NCBI GenBank assembly: GCA_937952445.1 | Contig: CALGAA010000423.1 | Span: 1 to 6,690, forward strand | From: an uncultured Bacteroidota bacterium | GTDB lineage: Bacteria; Bacteroidota; Bacteroidia; Chitinophagales; Saprospiraceae | Direction: 5' to 3' | DNA length: 6,690 bases | Part shown: positions 6,572 to 6,690 of the stretch, piece after piece | Position numbering within the stretch: position 1 is the first letter of the stretch | How the letters are laid out: the number at the start of each line of letters is the position of its first letter | Position numbers and translations under genes: made by a program | Notes under the pieces: model-generated | What the model was told of the DNA's origin: nothing | Databases searched by the model: none | What the model saw: the letters and a program-made list of their open reading frames with translations, nothing else

Positions 6572-6600
6572 TGGGTTTCCACGTTTGATGGAACCCCCAA
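6571..6600 (-). promoter_or_regulatory. Leader hairpin abutting the RND start codon
   Basis: On the minus strand TTGGGGGTTCCA (6600-6589) can pair with TGGAAACCCAA (6581-6571) across a 7-nt loop. It gives 5 bp, one mismatch, 3 bp, one bulged G and 2 bp. The last paired base is the A of the ATG. Such a fold would limit ribosome access and could keep expression low or make it conditional. A weak -7-like TAAATTG at 6604-6598 overlaps the 5' arm. If that were the real promoter, the transcript would start inside the hairpin and the structure would not form. Confidence 0.35.
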
Positions 6601-6637
6601 TTTATCATTTTTTCTGGCGTTGGGAGCGAAAATGGGC

Positions 6638-6686
6638 TTTTTTTCGGTTATTTTGATACCGATGAATGTAGGAGTCCTGAAAGGAC
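6638..6686. repeat. Hairpin-rich non-coding tag at the right edge, possibly a dispersed repeat
   Basis: On the plus strand a T7 run (6638-6644) is followed by CGGT (6645-6648), 9 nt, ACCG (6658-6661). A perfect 5-bp hairpin then follows: GTCCT, GAA, AGGAC (6674-6686). No gene covers it. The layout, T-run plus CGGTTATTTTGATACCG plus a small hairpin with tri- or tetraloop, reminds me of short tags seen repeatedly between genes in Bacteroidota genomes. That is memory, not a search result. The element may continue past the window. Confidence 0.3.
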
Positions 6687-6690
6687 GATG

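Noticed and set aside
6598..6625. TAAATTG as a -7 element for the RND gene
   Set aside because: No TTTG is found at the right distance upstream, and it overlaps the leader hairpin. Too weak to list as a promoter.
6662..6690. Plus-strand ATG open to the right edge
   Set aside because: It falls inside the hairpin-rich tag; nine codons give no evidence of a gene.

Overview
The window looks like a piece of a Bacteroidota chromosome, perhaps from the Saprospiria/Cytophagia side. This is inferred from three things: the starts lack clear Shine-Dalgarno sequences, the one good promoter has the Bacteroidota TTTG / TAnnTTTG form, and the families fit (DUF2249 and Ric proteins, a compact haem-copper-oxidase-like membrane protein). 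No 16S or other phylogenetic marker is present. All supported genes are on the minus strand, so transcription runs from high to low coordinates.

Right part (6690 to 3404). About 120 bases at the right edge hold hairpin-rich non-coding sequence. Next comes one long gene for an RND-superfamily inner-membrane transporter of 1055 residues. No adaptor or outer-membrane factor is visible beside it, and several residues of the usual proton relay are replaced. A 254-base gap (3150 to 3403) follows. It contains a perfect 10-bp inverted repeat just after the transporter stop codon, then the promoter of the next operon.

Left part (3148 to 1). A compact operon starts from a promoter at about 3213-3183 whose -7 element sits inside a GGAC-N6-GTCC inverted repeat, a likely repressor site. 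Its genes in order are: (1) a three-domain protein, DUF2249 + ScdA_N + hemerythrin, which is a Ric/YtfE/ScdA-type di-iron protein with all six iron ligands present; (2) a DUF1858 + DUF2249 + DUF2249 protein; (3) a 12-helix membrane protein resembling haem-copper oxidase subunit I or NnrS, whose GTG start overlaps the stop of gene 2 (TAGTG); (4) the first 18 codons of a further gene, possibly a type I methionine aminopeptidase, starting 2 nt after gene 3.

Ric proteins act in resistance to nitric oxide and oxidative damage of iron-sulfur clusters. The three complete genes of the operon therefore most likely form a nitrosative-stress or respiratory-switch module: a soluble di-iron protein, a small-domain partner of unknown chemistry, and a membrane protein with conserved histidines. 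The RND gene appears to be a separate transcription unit with no evident functional link.
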